The notes below the pieces were generated by a model, which was not told where the DNA came from, ran no database searches, and saw only the letters and a program-made list of their open reading frames with translations. Below, in pieces: positions 36,064 to 44,866 of a stretch of DNA of 56,000 nucleotides; the first letter of the stretch is position 1; every line of letters starts with the position of its first letter. This stretch comes from Chromatiales bacterium. Lineage in GTDB: Bacteria > Pseudomonadota > Gammaproteobacteria > Chromatiales > Chromatiaceae. The DNA lies in the NCBI GenBank assembly GCA_028278145.1, contig JANQEV010000134.1, positions 1 to 56,000 on the forward strand, given 5' to 3'. The translations under genes and the position numbers were made by a program.

Positions 36064-36714
36064 TCAACTCACGGCCTTAAGGGTGGCTTTTGATATTTGT
36101 TCAGCTATCTTGCTAATGTCTTCCTGGGTGAAACTCTTTTTCCCGATCCGGCGTAGAATGGTTTCACGGCCCATTCGGTAGATAACAATCTGCCCCATGA
36201 GTGTATGGGTCATTAATTTAATATCTATGGATTCAGGATCAGCAGCAGTAATCTTTCCTATTAGCATGGAATATATCTGCTGAATTGGAAGCATGAATTT
36301 TTCATACAGGCTGTCAAAGGCCTTGGTTGGATGATTCTGCTCGCGAAAGATCAAGCCAGCTGCATCTTCACTCAGCTCACCAAACAGCAGGTTGTGCACC
36401 AGGCTATCTATGAGATGTTTCAACAGTTGCAGGCACCCTTCCCGGTCTGCATCATCAAACCTCTCTCTGATATGCCTTAGAAGTGGTTCAATCTCAGACT
36501 GGATCCGTTCAGCCAGATAATCGGCAGTGGCCAGGTACAGCTGTTCTTTCCCCCCAAAGTGATAGGAGATGGCGGAGATGTTGGCACCGGCAGCTTCAAC
36601 TATCTCCCGGGTGCTGACAGCATCATAGTCCCGGTGGCCGAAACACTTAAGGGCAGAAAGCAGCAATTGCTCCCGGGTTGACACTTGAGACTCTTTTTCT
36701 GTGGTTACTGACAT
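36064..36714 (-). CDS. TetR-family repressor of the RND operon
   Basis: The 216-aa regulator has an N-terminal helix-turn-helix (about residues 12-60, with REIVEAAGANISAISYHFGGKE, described by its first residues and position) and a long helical ligand-binding domain of the CerR-like type. The ATG at 36714 is chosen: a good sigma70 promoter covers 36743-36771, so the in-frame ATG at 36771 lies in the -35 box and cannot be transcribed from it. As first gene of the operon, with a dyad over its own promoter, it likely represses itself, the adaptor and the permease until an efflux substrate binds. Confidence 0.9.
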   Translation of the reverse strand: MSVTTEKESQVSTREQLLLSALKCFGHRDYDAVSTREIVEAAGANISAISYHFGGKEQLYLATADYLAERIQSEIEPLLRHIRERFDDADREGCLQLLKHLIDSLVHNLLFGELSEDAAGLIFREQNHPTKAFDSLYEKFMLPIQQIYSMLIGKITAADPESIDIKLMTHTLMGQIVIYRMGRETILRRIGKKSFTQEDISKIAEQISKATLKAVS

Positions 36715-36742
36715 TATGATGCGGTTTATCAGAAAGAAACGC

Positions 36743-36785
36743 ACTATAAAACAAGCGCATAGAAAAGTCAATCAATCGTTTGATT
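36743..36785 (-). promoter_or_regulatory. Sigma70 promoter and TetR operator of the efflux operon
   Basis: On the minus strand TTGACT (36766-36771), a 17-nt spacer and TATAGT (36743-36748) form a near-consensus promoter. AATCAATCGTTTGATT (36770-36785) is a 14-of-16 palindrome that overlaps the -35 box, the expected position for an autoregulating TetR operator. Confidence 0.68.
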
Positions 36786-36903
36786 TATTTTGTATCTATG
36801 GATGAGTTATATTGGCATGGTTTCTGTATTTCACTTCGCCGGAACTGTCCTCAGTTGTGGCTAGCTGGTTTTTGAGAGTGGTGATTAGGGACTAGCTATA
36901 AAC

Positions 36904-37296
36904 TCAAGGCTTGTCGGTTTGGTACATAGAGAGGAATTTGTCCGCTGATACACAGTAGCCGTCACTTCCATCCTCATTGTTGAACACCAGGTAGTCACCT
37001 GCCTTGTAGTGTGACTCTCCCTCCTTGGTCTTTATGCTGCCATCTCTATCGGTTTGCTCAGCCCATACCGGGGTGACCTTAACAAACTTGCCTTCGCTAA
37101 CCTGCTGGTAGGTTTGGCTAAAGGTTTCTGCATCTACGGTGTATACGTCGCCATTATTATTTACCAGCCAATCACCCTGTTTACAGTGCTGTTGTGCACC
37201 CCACTTCTGGTAGTTGAAACCTGTAGTTTCCAACTCCAGGCAGATAGCAGTTACTGCCTGCTCAGGACGCTTAAAATATCTGCGACGTTTACTCAT
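36904..37296 (-). CDS. Unknown protein with two similar modules
   Basis: The 130-aa soluble protein is built of two related halves: GDWLVNNNGDVYTVDAETF (about residues 41-59) and GDYLVFNNEDGSDGYCVSADKF (about 100-121). Each has a GDxLV start and ends with ADxFxxxY-like residues, so an internal duplication is likely. I do not recognise a named family with certainty. It sits alone between the efflux operon and the zinc-ribbon gene, and faces the latter divergently. Function unknown. Confidence 0.65.
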   Translation of the reverse strand: MSKRRRYFKRPEQAVTAICLELETTGFNYQKWGAQQHCKQGDWLVNNNGDVYTVDAETFSQTYQQVSEGKFVKVTPVWAEQTDRDGSIKTKEGESHYKAGDYLVFNNEDGSDGYCVSADKFLSMYQTDKP

Positions 37297-37385
37297 TTGG
37301 TTAATGTAGCATGAAAAAGTCCATGTGAATGAAATTCCCTTGTTGGTCTACAATCAGGATATAGATTTGGCAAGGAGGGATATCT

Positions 37386-37715
37386 ATGTTTTGCCCCAAG
37401 TGTGGATCATTGAACCCGGATGACGCCAAGTTCTGTGGCAACTGCAGTTCACAACTTGCAGTAGAGCCAGTAACAGATACTGTACGAAAGGTCGAAGAGA
37501 TAGTAGATATTAATCAGGATCAGGAGGCTATCTCTACCCCGCTCAAATATAGCGTAGCCATTGCTGCATTACTGTTTCCAATTATCGGCGTGGTAATGGG
37601 CATTATGTATCTGGCCCAGGGGGAAACAGAAAGTAAAAAAGAGGTTGGGAAGTTCTGGCTCATTGCAAGTGCAGTTGGCGTTATTCTATACCTGATGATG
37701 ACTGGCAGTATTTGA
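37386..37715 (+). CDS. Zinc-ribbon membrane protein
   Basis: The 109-aa protein has an N-terminal zinc ribbon (CPKCG at 3-7, CGNCSS at 17-22) and two membrane helices (about residues 53-75 and 88-106). A GGAGGG sequence lies 5 nt upstream of the ATG. Such small ribbon-plus-helix proteins often accompany larger ribbon proteins, and the next gene (TIR) also ends in a ribbon. The gap between them is 22 nt, so they are probably co-transcribed and may work together at the membrane; this last point is inference. Confidence 0.8.
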   Translation: MFCPKCGSLNPDDAKFCGNCSSQLAVEPVTDTVRKVEEIVDINQDQEAISTPLKYSVAIAALLFPIIGVVMGIMYLAQGETESKKEVGKFWLIASAVGVILYLMMTGSI

Positions 37716-37737
37716 TCTGCTTCAAGGAGGAAACAAT

Positions 37738-38697
37738 ATGAATAATCCTTCAGCAATTATCTCCATATGCCGAAACAAATCCATAACCAATACACTACGC
37801 AAATATACGGTCTCCATCGATGACAACACCGTAGGCAAGATCAAGTCCGGTGAGACTAAGAAGTTCCAGGTACCGAGTGGCCCCCACAGCATCAGGGTGA
37901 AGCTGGACTTCTATAAAAGCAAACAACTCTTATTGGATTTAAAACCAAACCAGACCGTTAAACTTGAGTGTGGTGAGAATGCCCCAGAGACCATTAGTGA
38001 GGCATTCAGTTTTAAAGGCTTCAGTCAAAACCTCAATGCCATGATCAAGCCTAGCGATTACCTGTTTCTTAATCTTCTGGTAGAGGAAACAGGCAAGATC
38101 ATTCATGAGCAGCCTGCTCCCACTCCACAACCTGAAAAGAGAGAGTCCCAGTCCATCTTCATCTCCTATAGACGTGAGGACAGCCGCGAGATCACCGGCA
38201 GGATCTGTGACCGGCTGATCGGTAAATTTGGAAGGGATACGGTGTTTAGAGATGTAGACTCTATCCCAGCGGGAAAGGACTTTAGAGAACACATAAACAA
38301 GACCATCGGTAACTGCCATGTGGTGGTGGCAATAATCGGAACCCAGTGGCTGGAGGTTAAGGACCGTAATGGAGAGGCCCGTCTTGGACAGACGAATGAT
38401 CCACTGACGGTGGAGATAGAAACTGCTCTGAGCAATGAGATTCCAGTCATTCCTGTTCTGGTAAAGGGTGCAGATATGCCAGACCCCAAGGATCTGCCGG
38501 ACAAACTCAAATCACTGGCCTATTACAATGCAGTGATCATTCCCCGTGAACCCTACTTTCATGCCGGAGTGGACCGCTTGATAGATGAGCTAAAAAAGAG
38601 CGGCAGTAATCAGACCAATCCCAGCTACTGTACTAACTGCGGAAGTGAAATCATAACCGGGAACAGATTCTGCACCCAGTGTGGTAAACCGGTCTGA
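37738..38697 (+). CDS. TIR-domain protein with C-terminal zinc ribbon
   Basis: The 319-aa protein has three parts. Residues about 20-80 form a small beta-rich domain with VSIDDNTVGKIKSGETKKF, like the PEGA or lipocalin-like modules that precede signalling domains. Residues 138-285 are a TIR domain (start SIFISYRREDSREITGRI, box-2-like SIPAGKDF, and acidic residues Glu226/Glu228 in TVEIETAL as candidate NADase glutamates). Residues 298-315 are a zinc ribbon (CTNC and CTQC). Bacterial TIR domains cleave NAD+ in several anti-phage systems, and others bind proteins; which applies here is open. A GGAGG box lies 6 nt before the ATG. Confidence 0.82.
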   Translation: MNNPSAIISICRNKSITNTLRKYTVSIDDNTVGKIKSGETKKFQVPSGPHSIRVKLDFYKSKQLLLDLKPNQTVKLECGENAPETISEAFSFKGFSQNLNAMIKPSDYLFLNLLVEETGKIIHEQPAPTPQPEKRESQSIFISYRREDSREITGRICDRLIGKFGRDTVFRDVDSIPAGKDFREHINKTIGNCHVVVAIIGTQWLEVKDRNGEARLGQTNDPLTVEIETALSNEIPVIPVLVKGADMPDPKDLPDKLKSLAYYNAVIIPREPYFHAGVDRLIDELKKSGSNQTNPSYCTNCGSEIITGNRFCTQCGKPV

Positions 38698-38726
38698 ACA
38701 GAAGTTGAGCAACGCAAGGATATGCC

Positions 38727-39866
38727 ATGTCTGCAAAAATCCTATTCCACAACGACTACATCATCGGCGGCAATGAAAACAGCCGCCTGACACCAAACTT
38801 CCGGCTTAAGGAGTTTCTCCAGCCAGACGGCTCTGTCAATATACATAGAGAACTGGTTGCTGGTCTGCAGATCCTGCGCGACCAGTTTGGATGTCCGGTA
38901 AGGATTATGCAGCCAAAGGTATCTGGTCAGAAACCTGGTCTTGGCCTGTCCATAACTGCTACAGATCTTGAAGGTTTATACAAACAGGCCGGGATACTGT
39001 TAAGGCAAGGCTATTTCTCTTTATGCAGACCAGGCGCCAACAGTATCTATCTGGAAATGCCACACCCGGATCAGTTGCCACCCATAGCAGCTAAGACTGC
39101 CTTCAATTGCGGAGTCCAGGTTACAGCAGCTTATGAGACCAGTGGTGATCCCTACCTGCAGGTGACAGGAAATTTCGATGGTGCGGGTCTATCCTTTGGG
39201 CCCATTCAGTGCAACCTTGGCAGCGGTACGCTGCAGGAGCTGTTCCGTCATATGCGAGGAGAGAATGAACAGCTATTACAGCACTGCTTCGGAAGCCTGG
39301 ATGACTACCTAACATTCTGGAAGATACTGGATGGCTCACGCAAGCAGGCCACTGCCTGGGCAGATCAACTAAGCACCGGCAGTCGCAAACAGGGTTTCTC
39401 CGAACCCTGGAAATCATACCTACAAAATGTCGGCCAGGAACCACTGTTCCGTCAGGTGATGTTGCGCTACGCCTACGACAAATACGGCAAACTGCTAATG
39501 GCCGCCCTCGCCTTCCTGAGCGGTGTTTCACAGGTAAAGATAACCAACCTGCGTTGCCTGGCTGCCCTGTATGACATGGGAGTACAACAGGGAAGCCTGA
39601 AAAAGGCCTATGCCGCTATCCGGCAGCGGGTTGCTCGTGAACATCCAACAGATGAGTTTGCCTTGACGCGTATCACCGTTGAGGAGCGCGCCAAGAAGGC
39701 ATCCCGCCAGTGGCGTGCCGACTGTCTGAGCAGACGTCTAAGCATCCTGGAGCGCAGACAGGTATCAGTTACACTGGAGGGCAAACAGGCACGTCGGAGC
39801 AACCCCAAAACCTATCTGTTACGCGACAGCAAGGTTAAAGGCCTGGATAGATATCTTGTTGGCTAA
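38727..39866 (+). CDS. Putative peptidoglycan-active protein: M15-like plus lysozyme-like domains
   Basis: The 379-aa protein seems to have an N-terminal M15/peptidoglycan-binding-like part (about residues 17-115, with FRLKEFLQPDGSVNIHRELV, given here in part) and a middle domain with GNFDGAGLSFGPIQCNLG (148-165), typical of lysozyme/chitosanase-fold hydrolases; Glu137 and Asp151 are candidate catalytic residues. The HxH zinc ligands of true M15 peptidases are not evident, so that part may only bind. There is no signal peptide, so it would need another export route or act on lysis. It follows the TIR gene by 29 nt on the same strand. AAGGA precedes the ATG. Confidence 0.6.
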   Translation: MSAKILFHNDYIIGGNENSRLTPNFRLKEFLQPDGSVNIHRELVAGLQILRDQFGCPVRIMQPKVSGQKPGLGLSITATDLEGLYKQAGILLRQGYFSLCRPGANSIYLEMPHPDQLPPIAAKTAFNCGVQVTAAYETSGDPYLQVTGNFDGAGLSFGPIQCNLGSGTLQELFRHMRGENEQLLQHCFGSLDDYLTFWKILDGSRKQATAWADQLSTGSRKQGFSEPWKSYLQNVGQEPLFRQVMLRYAYDKYGKLLMAALAFLSGVSQVKITNLRCLAALYDMGVQQGSLKKAYAAIRQRVAREHPTDEFALTRITVEERAKKASRQWRADCLSRRLSILERRQVSVTLEGKQARRSNPKTYLLRDSKVKGLDRYLVG

Positions 39867-39964
39867 TCTGTATTCACGAGGTCTAATTCAGCCGTCAACC
39901 CACTACTTCTTTTGCACTGGATAGTCTGTTAATCTCTAATCCAACAAGGAATACAAAAACCATT

Positions 39965-40005
39965 GCAGGATGCACTCCTACCTTAGGAAATCATCCTGCT
40001 TTTTC
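39965..40005 (+). terminator. Rho-independent terminator after the TIR cluster
   Basis: GCAGGATG (39965-39972) pairs with CATCCTGC (39992-39999), with a T-run at 40000-40004. A second small hairpin, TCCTA/TAGGA, sits inside the loop. It closes the zinc-ribbon/TIR/lysozyme-like unit. Confidence 0.78.
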
Positions 40006-40015
40006 TAAATGAGAA

Positions 40016-40058
40016 TTATACACGCTGTATAACTCAATATTCGTGCCGGCTGTATAAT
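40016..40058. promoter_or_regulatory. Palindromic operator with an extra half-site
   Basis: TTATACA-CGC-TGTATAA (40016-40032) is a perfect 7-bp dyad. A further TGTATAA at 40051-40057, followed by T, forms an extended -10 like element (TATAAT at 40053-40058). The spacing of the two copies is 25 nt. It lies just before the zinc-finger gene and could bind a repressor of the defence block. No matching regulator gene is present here. Confidence 0.42.
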
Positions 40059-40090
40059 CAACTGTTAGGCAGTAAAACAATCTTAGACTT

Positions 40091-41275
40091 ATGAATGATG
40101 AAAAATATTACATATTTCTTCTGAGAAGAAATAGCATCATAGTTTACTATGGTGTGGTTGATGAGTTATCCAATGCCGAAGAACAAGTAAAGGGTTACGA
40201 GTACGATAGTCTTGAGCTCCTAGCCGATACATTTGAGAGTGCGACCGATGCATACAGAAAACGAGCGGAAATTTTAAAAGAATGCATTGATGGCAAGACA
40301 TTGCCAGAGCACAATGAAGAGTACGAATCAAAACCACTTTACTGCTCTTTTTGCGGAAAGGTTCAGTTTGAGGTTAGGAAGCTAATAGCCGGACCTAGTG
40401 TGTTTATATGTGATGAGTGTGTTGATCTTACAGTCGATATAGTAGATGAAGACTGGGGCTACCTAAAAGAAAAAGCTTTAGCGGCGGGCGGTAAAGAATG
40501 GTTTGAAAAAGCAATTGAATTTCCCCCGGAATTCCGCCAGTCAGGAGTCGGAATATTAAGTTACTTTTCCGAAATAGTGGAAGAAAAATACCCAGAAGAC
40601 GATGTTGTAGTAAGAATAGAGCAAGAAGGAAACACTGTCAGATTAGTTGTGCAAACCTCTACAGGAACGAAGGAGGTAATTGAAAAAGAGCTAGAGCACT
40701 ATGGCATGGTGGTTACTGGACAACAATCACCAGAGTCACTTGGTTTGGATGCCATAGAAACAATAAAACTAAAAAATGAATTACGTCTGGCACAAGTGCG
40801 ACTTGAATCCCAGACGGAGCTGTTAGAGTATCAGCGCAGCCAGGTTAATAGTTTAATGATCATGATAGGAGAGGGTTTAAGAATTGACGCCAACCCTAAT
40901 ATAAATTTAACAATCTCACCATCAATCACTTCTTCTCCATACCAGCCTACTACGATAGAACAAACAGCTGAAGGGACAAAAGCGGGAGATATTACCCTAA
41001 AAGCATCCATTACATCTAAGTATCTAGAAAAGATTTCTGCATTAGAGGATAAATACAGAAATAATATTAGCATTATTGACGTGATCGAGGCTTTAAAGAA
41101 ATGCGAGGCGAATGATGACCTAAGGATCGCATTAAAAAGATTAGATAACACTCCCAAGAAGGGAAAGGAATTCCTTAATGAGCTAATGCAATTGGGTGAG
41201 TCAGTAATTGTTGGCGCTGCTGGTAGTGGAACATGGGAACTGTTGAGATCTACTATGATGTTACTTGGAGTCTAG
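40091..41275 (+). CDS. ClpX-type C4 zinc-finger protein, unknown function
   Basis: The 394-aa protein has an N-terminal unknown part (1-80), then a ClpX-like C4 zinc finger (about 82-115: CSFCGK with Cys85/Cys88, and CDEC with Cys107/Cys110). The ATPase of ClpX is absent. A middle part (about 150-210) has a beta-rich repeat feel ([18 protein letters not shown]), followed by a coiled-coil (about 225-262) and a Ser/Thr/Pro-rich stretch before a C-terminal helical domain. AT-rich codon use resembles the next genes. In ClpX the finger mediates dimerisation and adaptor or substrate binding; here it may recruit a partner. The link to the SIR2-Argonaute pair is by position only, with 206 nt between them. 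Confidence 0.72.
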   Translation: MNDEKYYIFLLRRNSIIVYYGVVDELSNAEEQVKGYEYDSLELLADTFESATDAYRKRAEILKECIDGKTLPEHNEEYESKPLYCSFCGKVQFEVRKLIAGPSVFICDECVDLTVDIVDEDWGYLKEKALAAGGKEWFEKAIEFPPEFRQSGVGILSYFSEIVEEKYPEDDVVVRIEQEGNTVRLVVQTSTGTKEVIEKELEHYGMVVTGQQSPESLGLDAIETIKLKNELRLAQVRLESQTELLEYQRSQVNSLMIMIGEGLRIDANPNINLTISPSITSSPYQPTTIEQTAEGTKAGDITLKASITSKYLEKISALEDKYRNNISIIDVIEALKKCEANDDLRIALKRLDNTPKKGKEFLNELMQLGESVIVGAAGSGTWELLRSTMMLLGV

Positions 41276-41304
41276 AGGCTTCAGTATAGTAAAAGGATAG
41301 GAGT

Positions 41305-41384
41305 AAAAGGGGACGGATCTATTTTTGGTGATTGCTGGAGTCCTTCCCCGATTTAATGTGGGAAAATAGTTCTGTTCTATTTTT
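41305..41384. repeat. REP/RAYT-like inverted repeat
   Basis: AAAAGGGGACGGATCTATTT at 41305 is partly matched in inverted form by AAAATAGTTCTGTTC at 41363. The first motif resembles the repeats that border REP-associated (Y1) transposase elements in many gammaproteobacteria. No transposase gene remains, so it would be a solo remnant. Confidence 0.45.
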
Positions 41385-41481
41385 GTTTATGCAAGATTAT
41401 CACATTTAATTAGCTTGTTTTTCGCGTGAACCTTGTTGATGCAACAAATGAGGTTTTAACCGGATTGGAGAAGGGGGGGTG

Positions 41482-43245
41482 ATGGATCAGGGGGAGTTTT
41501 CAAGTATCTTTTGTGCGCGACCCCAAAACTTCGCGTGGTTTCTTGGTGCAGGGGCATCTAGATCATCTGGTCTACCAACTGCTAATGACATAATATGGGA
41601 TTTGAAGAGGCGGTATTACTGCCGCGAAGAAAATCAGGAGATATCCAGGCAGGATATCCAAAACAAGGCAGTAAAAGAACGCATACAATCTTATATGGAT
41701 TCGAAGGGTTTTCCTGCTCAATGGGCAGATGATGAGTACACTGTATACTTTGAAAAGATATTCGGTGAAGATAAAGAGAGACAACGTAAATACCTAAAAG
41801 GGATACTATCCGAAGAGCACGTTACTCTATCGGTTGGTAATCGAGTCTTAGGAGCGATGCTTTCTTCCAGCCTTAGCCGCATTGCATTTACCACAAATTT
41901 TGACAGTGTTGTAGAGAAAGCTGTAGCTGAAGTGTCAGGCCAATCTTTCTCTGCCTATCATTTAGAAGGCTCTCATGCTGCAAATCACGCGCTAAACAAC
42001 GAAGAATTCCCAATTTACTGCAAGCTTCACGGAGATTTCCGGTTTGACAGTCTGAAAAACCTATCCGCTGATCTGGCAACGCAAAATGCTGCCTTGTCAG
42101 ATTGCCTTATTAATGCAGGAAACCGTTTAGGGGTCGTCATCACAGGATACAGTGGCCGAGACCGTAGCGTAATGGAGCTGTTTCATGCTGTTCTTGAGTC
42201 TAACAATCCGTTTCCTCATGGACTGTTTTGGATGGGTATCAAGGGCTCCGAAATTCCTCCTGTAGTTGATAGCTTATTGAATGAAGCAAGTTCTAGGGGA
42301 GTTAACGCTCAGTATGTGCCAATTGAGACCTTCGATGCCTTGATGCTAAAGCTCTGGCGAAATATTGAGCGCAAGACCAGCGAGCTTGATGCACAGGTTC
42401 GTAAATCTCATATCGCATCCGTAAATATCCCTCTTCCTAATGGTGGGTCCGGGAAGCCAATACTTCGGCTGAATGCTCTACCTGTTACTGGTATGCCTCG
42501 GCAATGTATGCAGCTTTCGTTTAGTCAGTCCAAGGACTGGGGCGACCTGCATCGGGTGCGATTCGATAGTCAAGGACAACTAATACTAACCAAAACTGAT
42601 GCGGTTTTGTGTTGGGGTGAACGTGAAATTGTAGATGGGATTTTTAAAGAAGACCTTTTGTCTGTTGAGCCGTATGATTTGCCAGAGAATATCAATGCGC
42701 CGGAAAACCACCACATTAAGGGCTTTATCGAGGAAGCGCTATGCCGGGCCTTAGCACGCGGAAAGCCACTTCTTTCTCGAACTACCCAAACCTCGTCTTT
42801 CCTTATAGTCGATCCACATGCTGAAGACCAAGGTGGACTCGACCCACTATTTGAGGTTGTGGGAAAAGAGTCAGGAGTTATTACCGGGCTGTTTGCTCCA
42901 GTTACTGAGGAACACCCCATTCCCGAGAAAGTTTCCTGGGCAGAAGCCGTTAGAGTATCGGTCGATTATAAAGACGACAAAGTCTGGTTGCTTGTAGATC
43001 CAGATATTTGGATTTGGCCGCCACGTGCCCGTAAGATTGCCACAAATTTCATGGATCAACGTCGGAGAGATCGATTCAATAAGAAATACAATGACCTTCT
43101 CGATGCCTGGGTTCGGATAATCCTAGATACTCATGAACGTGATATCGAGGTGTTTCTGTCTACATTCGATCAAGGAGGCAGTTCAGAGAATCCCGTCTTT
43201 CAGATTGGTAGCCGCACTGCTTTTTCACGGAGGCAGGTGACATGA
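41482..43245 (+). CDS. SIR2-APAZ protein of a short-Argonaute (SPARSA) defence system
   Basis: The 587-aa NADase effector subunit has an N-terminal SIR2 domain (residues about 15-290): [12 protein letters not shown] (22-33) binds NAD, with the catalytic pair Asn139 in FTTNFDS and His183 in CKLHGDF, and GYSGRD (222-227). The C-terminal part (about 310-580) has the APAZ character expected for pAgo partners, ending in a basic helical stretch. In characterised SPARSA systems this subunit binds a short Argonaute and depletes NAD+ when the guide pairs with invading DNA, killing the host cell. Its stop overlaps the Argonaute start (ATGA). A GTG one codon upstream is an alternative start. Confidence 0.9.
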   Translation: MDQGEFSSIFCARPQNFAWFLGAGASRSSGLPTANDIIWDLKRRYYCREENQEISRQDIQNKAVKERIQSYMDSKGFPAQWADDEYTVYFEKIFGEDKERQRKYLKGILSEEHVTLSVGNRVLGAMLSSSLSRIAFTTNFDSVVEKAVAEVSGQSFSAYHLEGSHAANHALNNEEFPIYCKLHGDFRFDSLKNLSADLATQNAALSDCLINAGNRLGVVITGYSGRDRSVMELFHAVLESNNPFPHGLFWMGIKGSEIPPVVDSLLNEASSRGVNAQYVPIETFDALMLKLWRNIERKTSELDAQVRKSHIASVNIPLPNGGSGKPILRLNALPVTGMPRQCMQLSFSQSKDWGDLHRVRFDSQGQLILTKTDAVLCWGEREIVDGIFKEDLLSVEPYDLPENINAPENHHIKGFIEEALCRALARGKPLLSRTTQTSSFLIVDPHAEDQGGLDPLFEVVGKESGVITGLFAPVTEEHPIPEKVSWAEAVRVSVDYKDDKVWLLVDPDIWIWPPRARKIATNFMDQRRRDRFNKKYNDLLDAWVRIILDTHERDIEVFLSTFDQGGSSENPVFQIGSRTAFSRRQVT

Positions 43246-44654
43246 CTGTCTCAATTAGTGAACTTTCAGGATATTCGAGCTTGCCTGAACCCGATCTCAA
43301 GTTCGCAAGGGGATATACTCACAAACATCCTCTTATGGGCCTCATACAAAATGGTCCTTATAGCTTAAGCTTTGGTGCGCTAAGTTGTTTACGTTTAGCA
43401 TTATTGGCACCGCGAAAAGATATGGCGAAACTCAAGGGATTGACAAAGGAGCTGAAAAAATCGGTGATTCCGAAAGAAGCACTGACCTATTATCCAGAAT
43501 ATCCTGGCTTTGAGAAGCTTTTCAGAATCCCAATGGCTGGAGTCGAAGACCCTTTGATGCTCGAATTCCCGACTCAACTGGAACAGCATGCTCAACGACA
43601 AGCGAAGATAGACTTGGCCAGAGGACTCTTGCAGTGCATCGGGCAATTGAAGGCTTTAAGGAGTAGTTTTGATGTCGTCCTTATTTATCTGCCGGAAAAT
43701 TGGGAAGCCTGTTTTGAAGGCGAAAGTTTTGATTTCCACGATTACCTGAAGGCATTTTGCGCCCCTTCAAACATTCCTATCCAAATCATTCGTCAATCAA
43801 GCCTCGAAAGGGCATGCCGTGCAAATGTCATGTGGGGTTTGAGTGTGGCGCTCTACGCGAAAGCCGGTGGTGTTCCTTGGAAATTGACGGGACTAAACAG
43901 CGATGAAGCATTTATCGGTATCAGTTATGCGATGAAAACTGGTGAAGAGGGAACTTTATATAGCACGTGTTGTAGCCAGATTTTCGATCCGGACGGAACC
44001 GGTTTCCAGTTCGTTGCGTATGATGCAAAGGAGTTTACTCAGGACGGGCACAAAAATCCTTATCTATCATATTATGAAATGCAATCCGTGCTTTCCCGTA
44101 GCCTTGAGATTTATCAAAGAGGGCATTTCGGGCGTGTTCCTAAAAAGATAACGGTGCATAAGAATACGCCATTCAAGGAAGAAGAGATTCTCGGGGCATT
44201 AGACAGTTTCCGCGAAGGTACAGAAGTTGAACTAGTACAGATAATAAAAGGGGTCAATTGGAAAGGAATTAGGTTCGATACGAAGAGTTCACCTCAGCCC
44301 TATAGCTACCCAGTAGCGCGTGGCACTTATTTGCCTATAGATGTTAACGAAGCATTGCTATGGACGCAGGGTAGCGTGCTAGGTGTTCATGTCAAAAATC
44401 CAAGATATAACGTCTACAAGGAAGGCGCCCTTAAACCGACACCTTCACCGTTATTGCTTCGCCGTTTTTCTGGTGCCGGCGGATGGCACGAGACATGCTT
44501 GGGGGTATTGGGGCTTACAAAGATGGATTGGAATAACAATACACTCTATAAGAAGCTTCCTGTAACACTGGTGTATTCGAAGGCATACGCGGACATTATC
44601 CAGCAAAATCCGAATATGGTGGATAGTGTCTATGATTTCAGAAACTTCATGTAA
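43242..44654 (+). CDS. Short prokaryotic Argonaute (MID-PIWI)
   Basis: The 470-aa protein has the length of short pAgos and lacks N and PAZ domains. The MID part includes [12 protein letters not shown] (144-155) and the hallmark [18 protein letters not shown] (198-215). The PIWI domain follows, with FIGISYAM (224-231), where long active Argonautes have Asp after IGI; the Ser here implies loss of slicing. It guides the SIR2-APAZ partner to nucleic-acid targets; with GsSir2/Ago-like systems, RNA guides and DNA targets are known. The gene overlaps its partner by 4 nt. AT-rich composition and the attC remains downstream indicate horizontal transfer. Confidence 0.92.
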   Translation: MTVSISELSGYSSLPEPDLKFARGYTHKHPLMGLIQNGPYSLSFGALSCLRLALLAPRKDMAKLKGLTKELKKSVIPKEALTYYPEYPGFEKLFRIPMAGVEDPLMLEFPTQLEQHAQRQAKIDLARGLLQCIGQLKALRSSFDVVLIYLPENWEACFEGESFDFHDYLKAFCAPSNIPIQIIRQSSLERACRANVMWGLSVALYAKAGGVPWKLTGLNSDEAFIGISYAMKTGEEGTLYSTCCSQIFDPDGTGFQFVAYDAKEFTQDGHKNPYLSYYEMQSVLSRSLEIYQRGHFGRVPKKITVHKNTPFKEEEILGALDSFREGTEVELVQIIKGVNWKGIRFDTKSSPQPYSYPVARGTYLPIDVNEALLWTQGSVLGVHVKNPRYNVYKEGALKPTPSPLLLRRFSGAGGWHETCLGVLGLTKMDWNNNTLYKKLPVTLVYSKAYADIIQQNPNMVDSVYDFRNFM

Positions 44655-44687
44655 ATCGGACAAATCGAAATGGTCAGGCTCGAATGA

Positions 44688-44798
44688 CCCGTATTTGCAT
44701 ACTATGAAGATTCAACTGATCCTCGTTGGATATACCTTGGTGCAAAATGTGATAAATGTGATTTAGCCGTGGTTTATATAGATTGGAAAGAGAATTAA
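44688..44798 (+). pseudogene. C-terminal remnant of a lost cassette gene
   Basis: An open frame of 36 codons after an in-frame stop encodes PVFAYYEDSTDPRWIYLGAK, then a CDKC pair and VVYIDWKEN. The DPRWxxLG...CxxC...DWK pattern looks like the intact end of a real protein, and such ends are frequent in small integron-cassette proteins. It has no start and no ribosome-binding site. It ends 7 nt before an attC site, as a cassette gene would. The 5' part seems to have been replaced by the SIR2-Argonaute block. Confidence 0.55.
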
Positions 44799-44805
44799 AT
44801 AAAAT

Positions 44806-44866
44806 GCTTAACAAGGCAATCAAAAGCGACGCCAGAAAGCAGCGCGCTTTATTTTAATCGTTATAC
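44806..44866 (+). other. Integron attC site 1
   Basis: The 61-nt site begins GCTTAAC (R'' box, RYYYAAC form) and ends GTTATAC (R' box, one base from GTTRRRY). The central arms AAAGCG-A-CGC (44823-44832) and GCGCGCTTT (44842-44850) pair over 9 bp with A44829 unpaired, the extrahelical base that directs strand choice by IntI. This closely mirrors the layout of well-known attC sites such as that of aadA. Confidence 0.82.

Noticed and set aside
40016-40075. Possible attC on the minus strand, or a cassette boundary at GTTAGGC (40064).
   Set aside because: The candidate site is too short and lacks the inner paired arms and extrahelical bases seen in the two real sites.
43242-44654. Slicing-active Argonaute.
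   Set aside because: The first catalytic Asp is replaced by Ser and the protein is short, so it is expected to bind but not cut.
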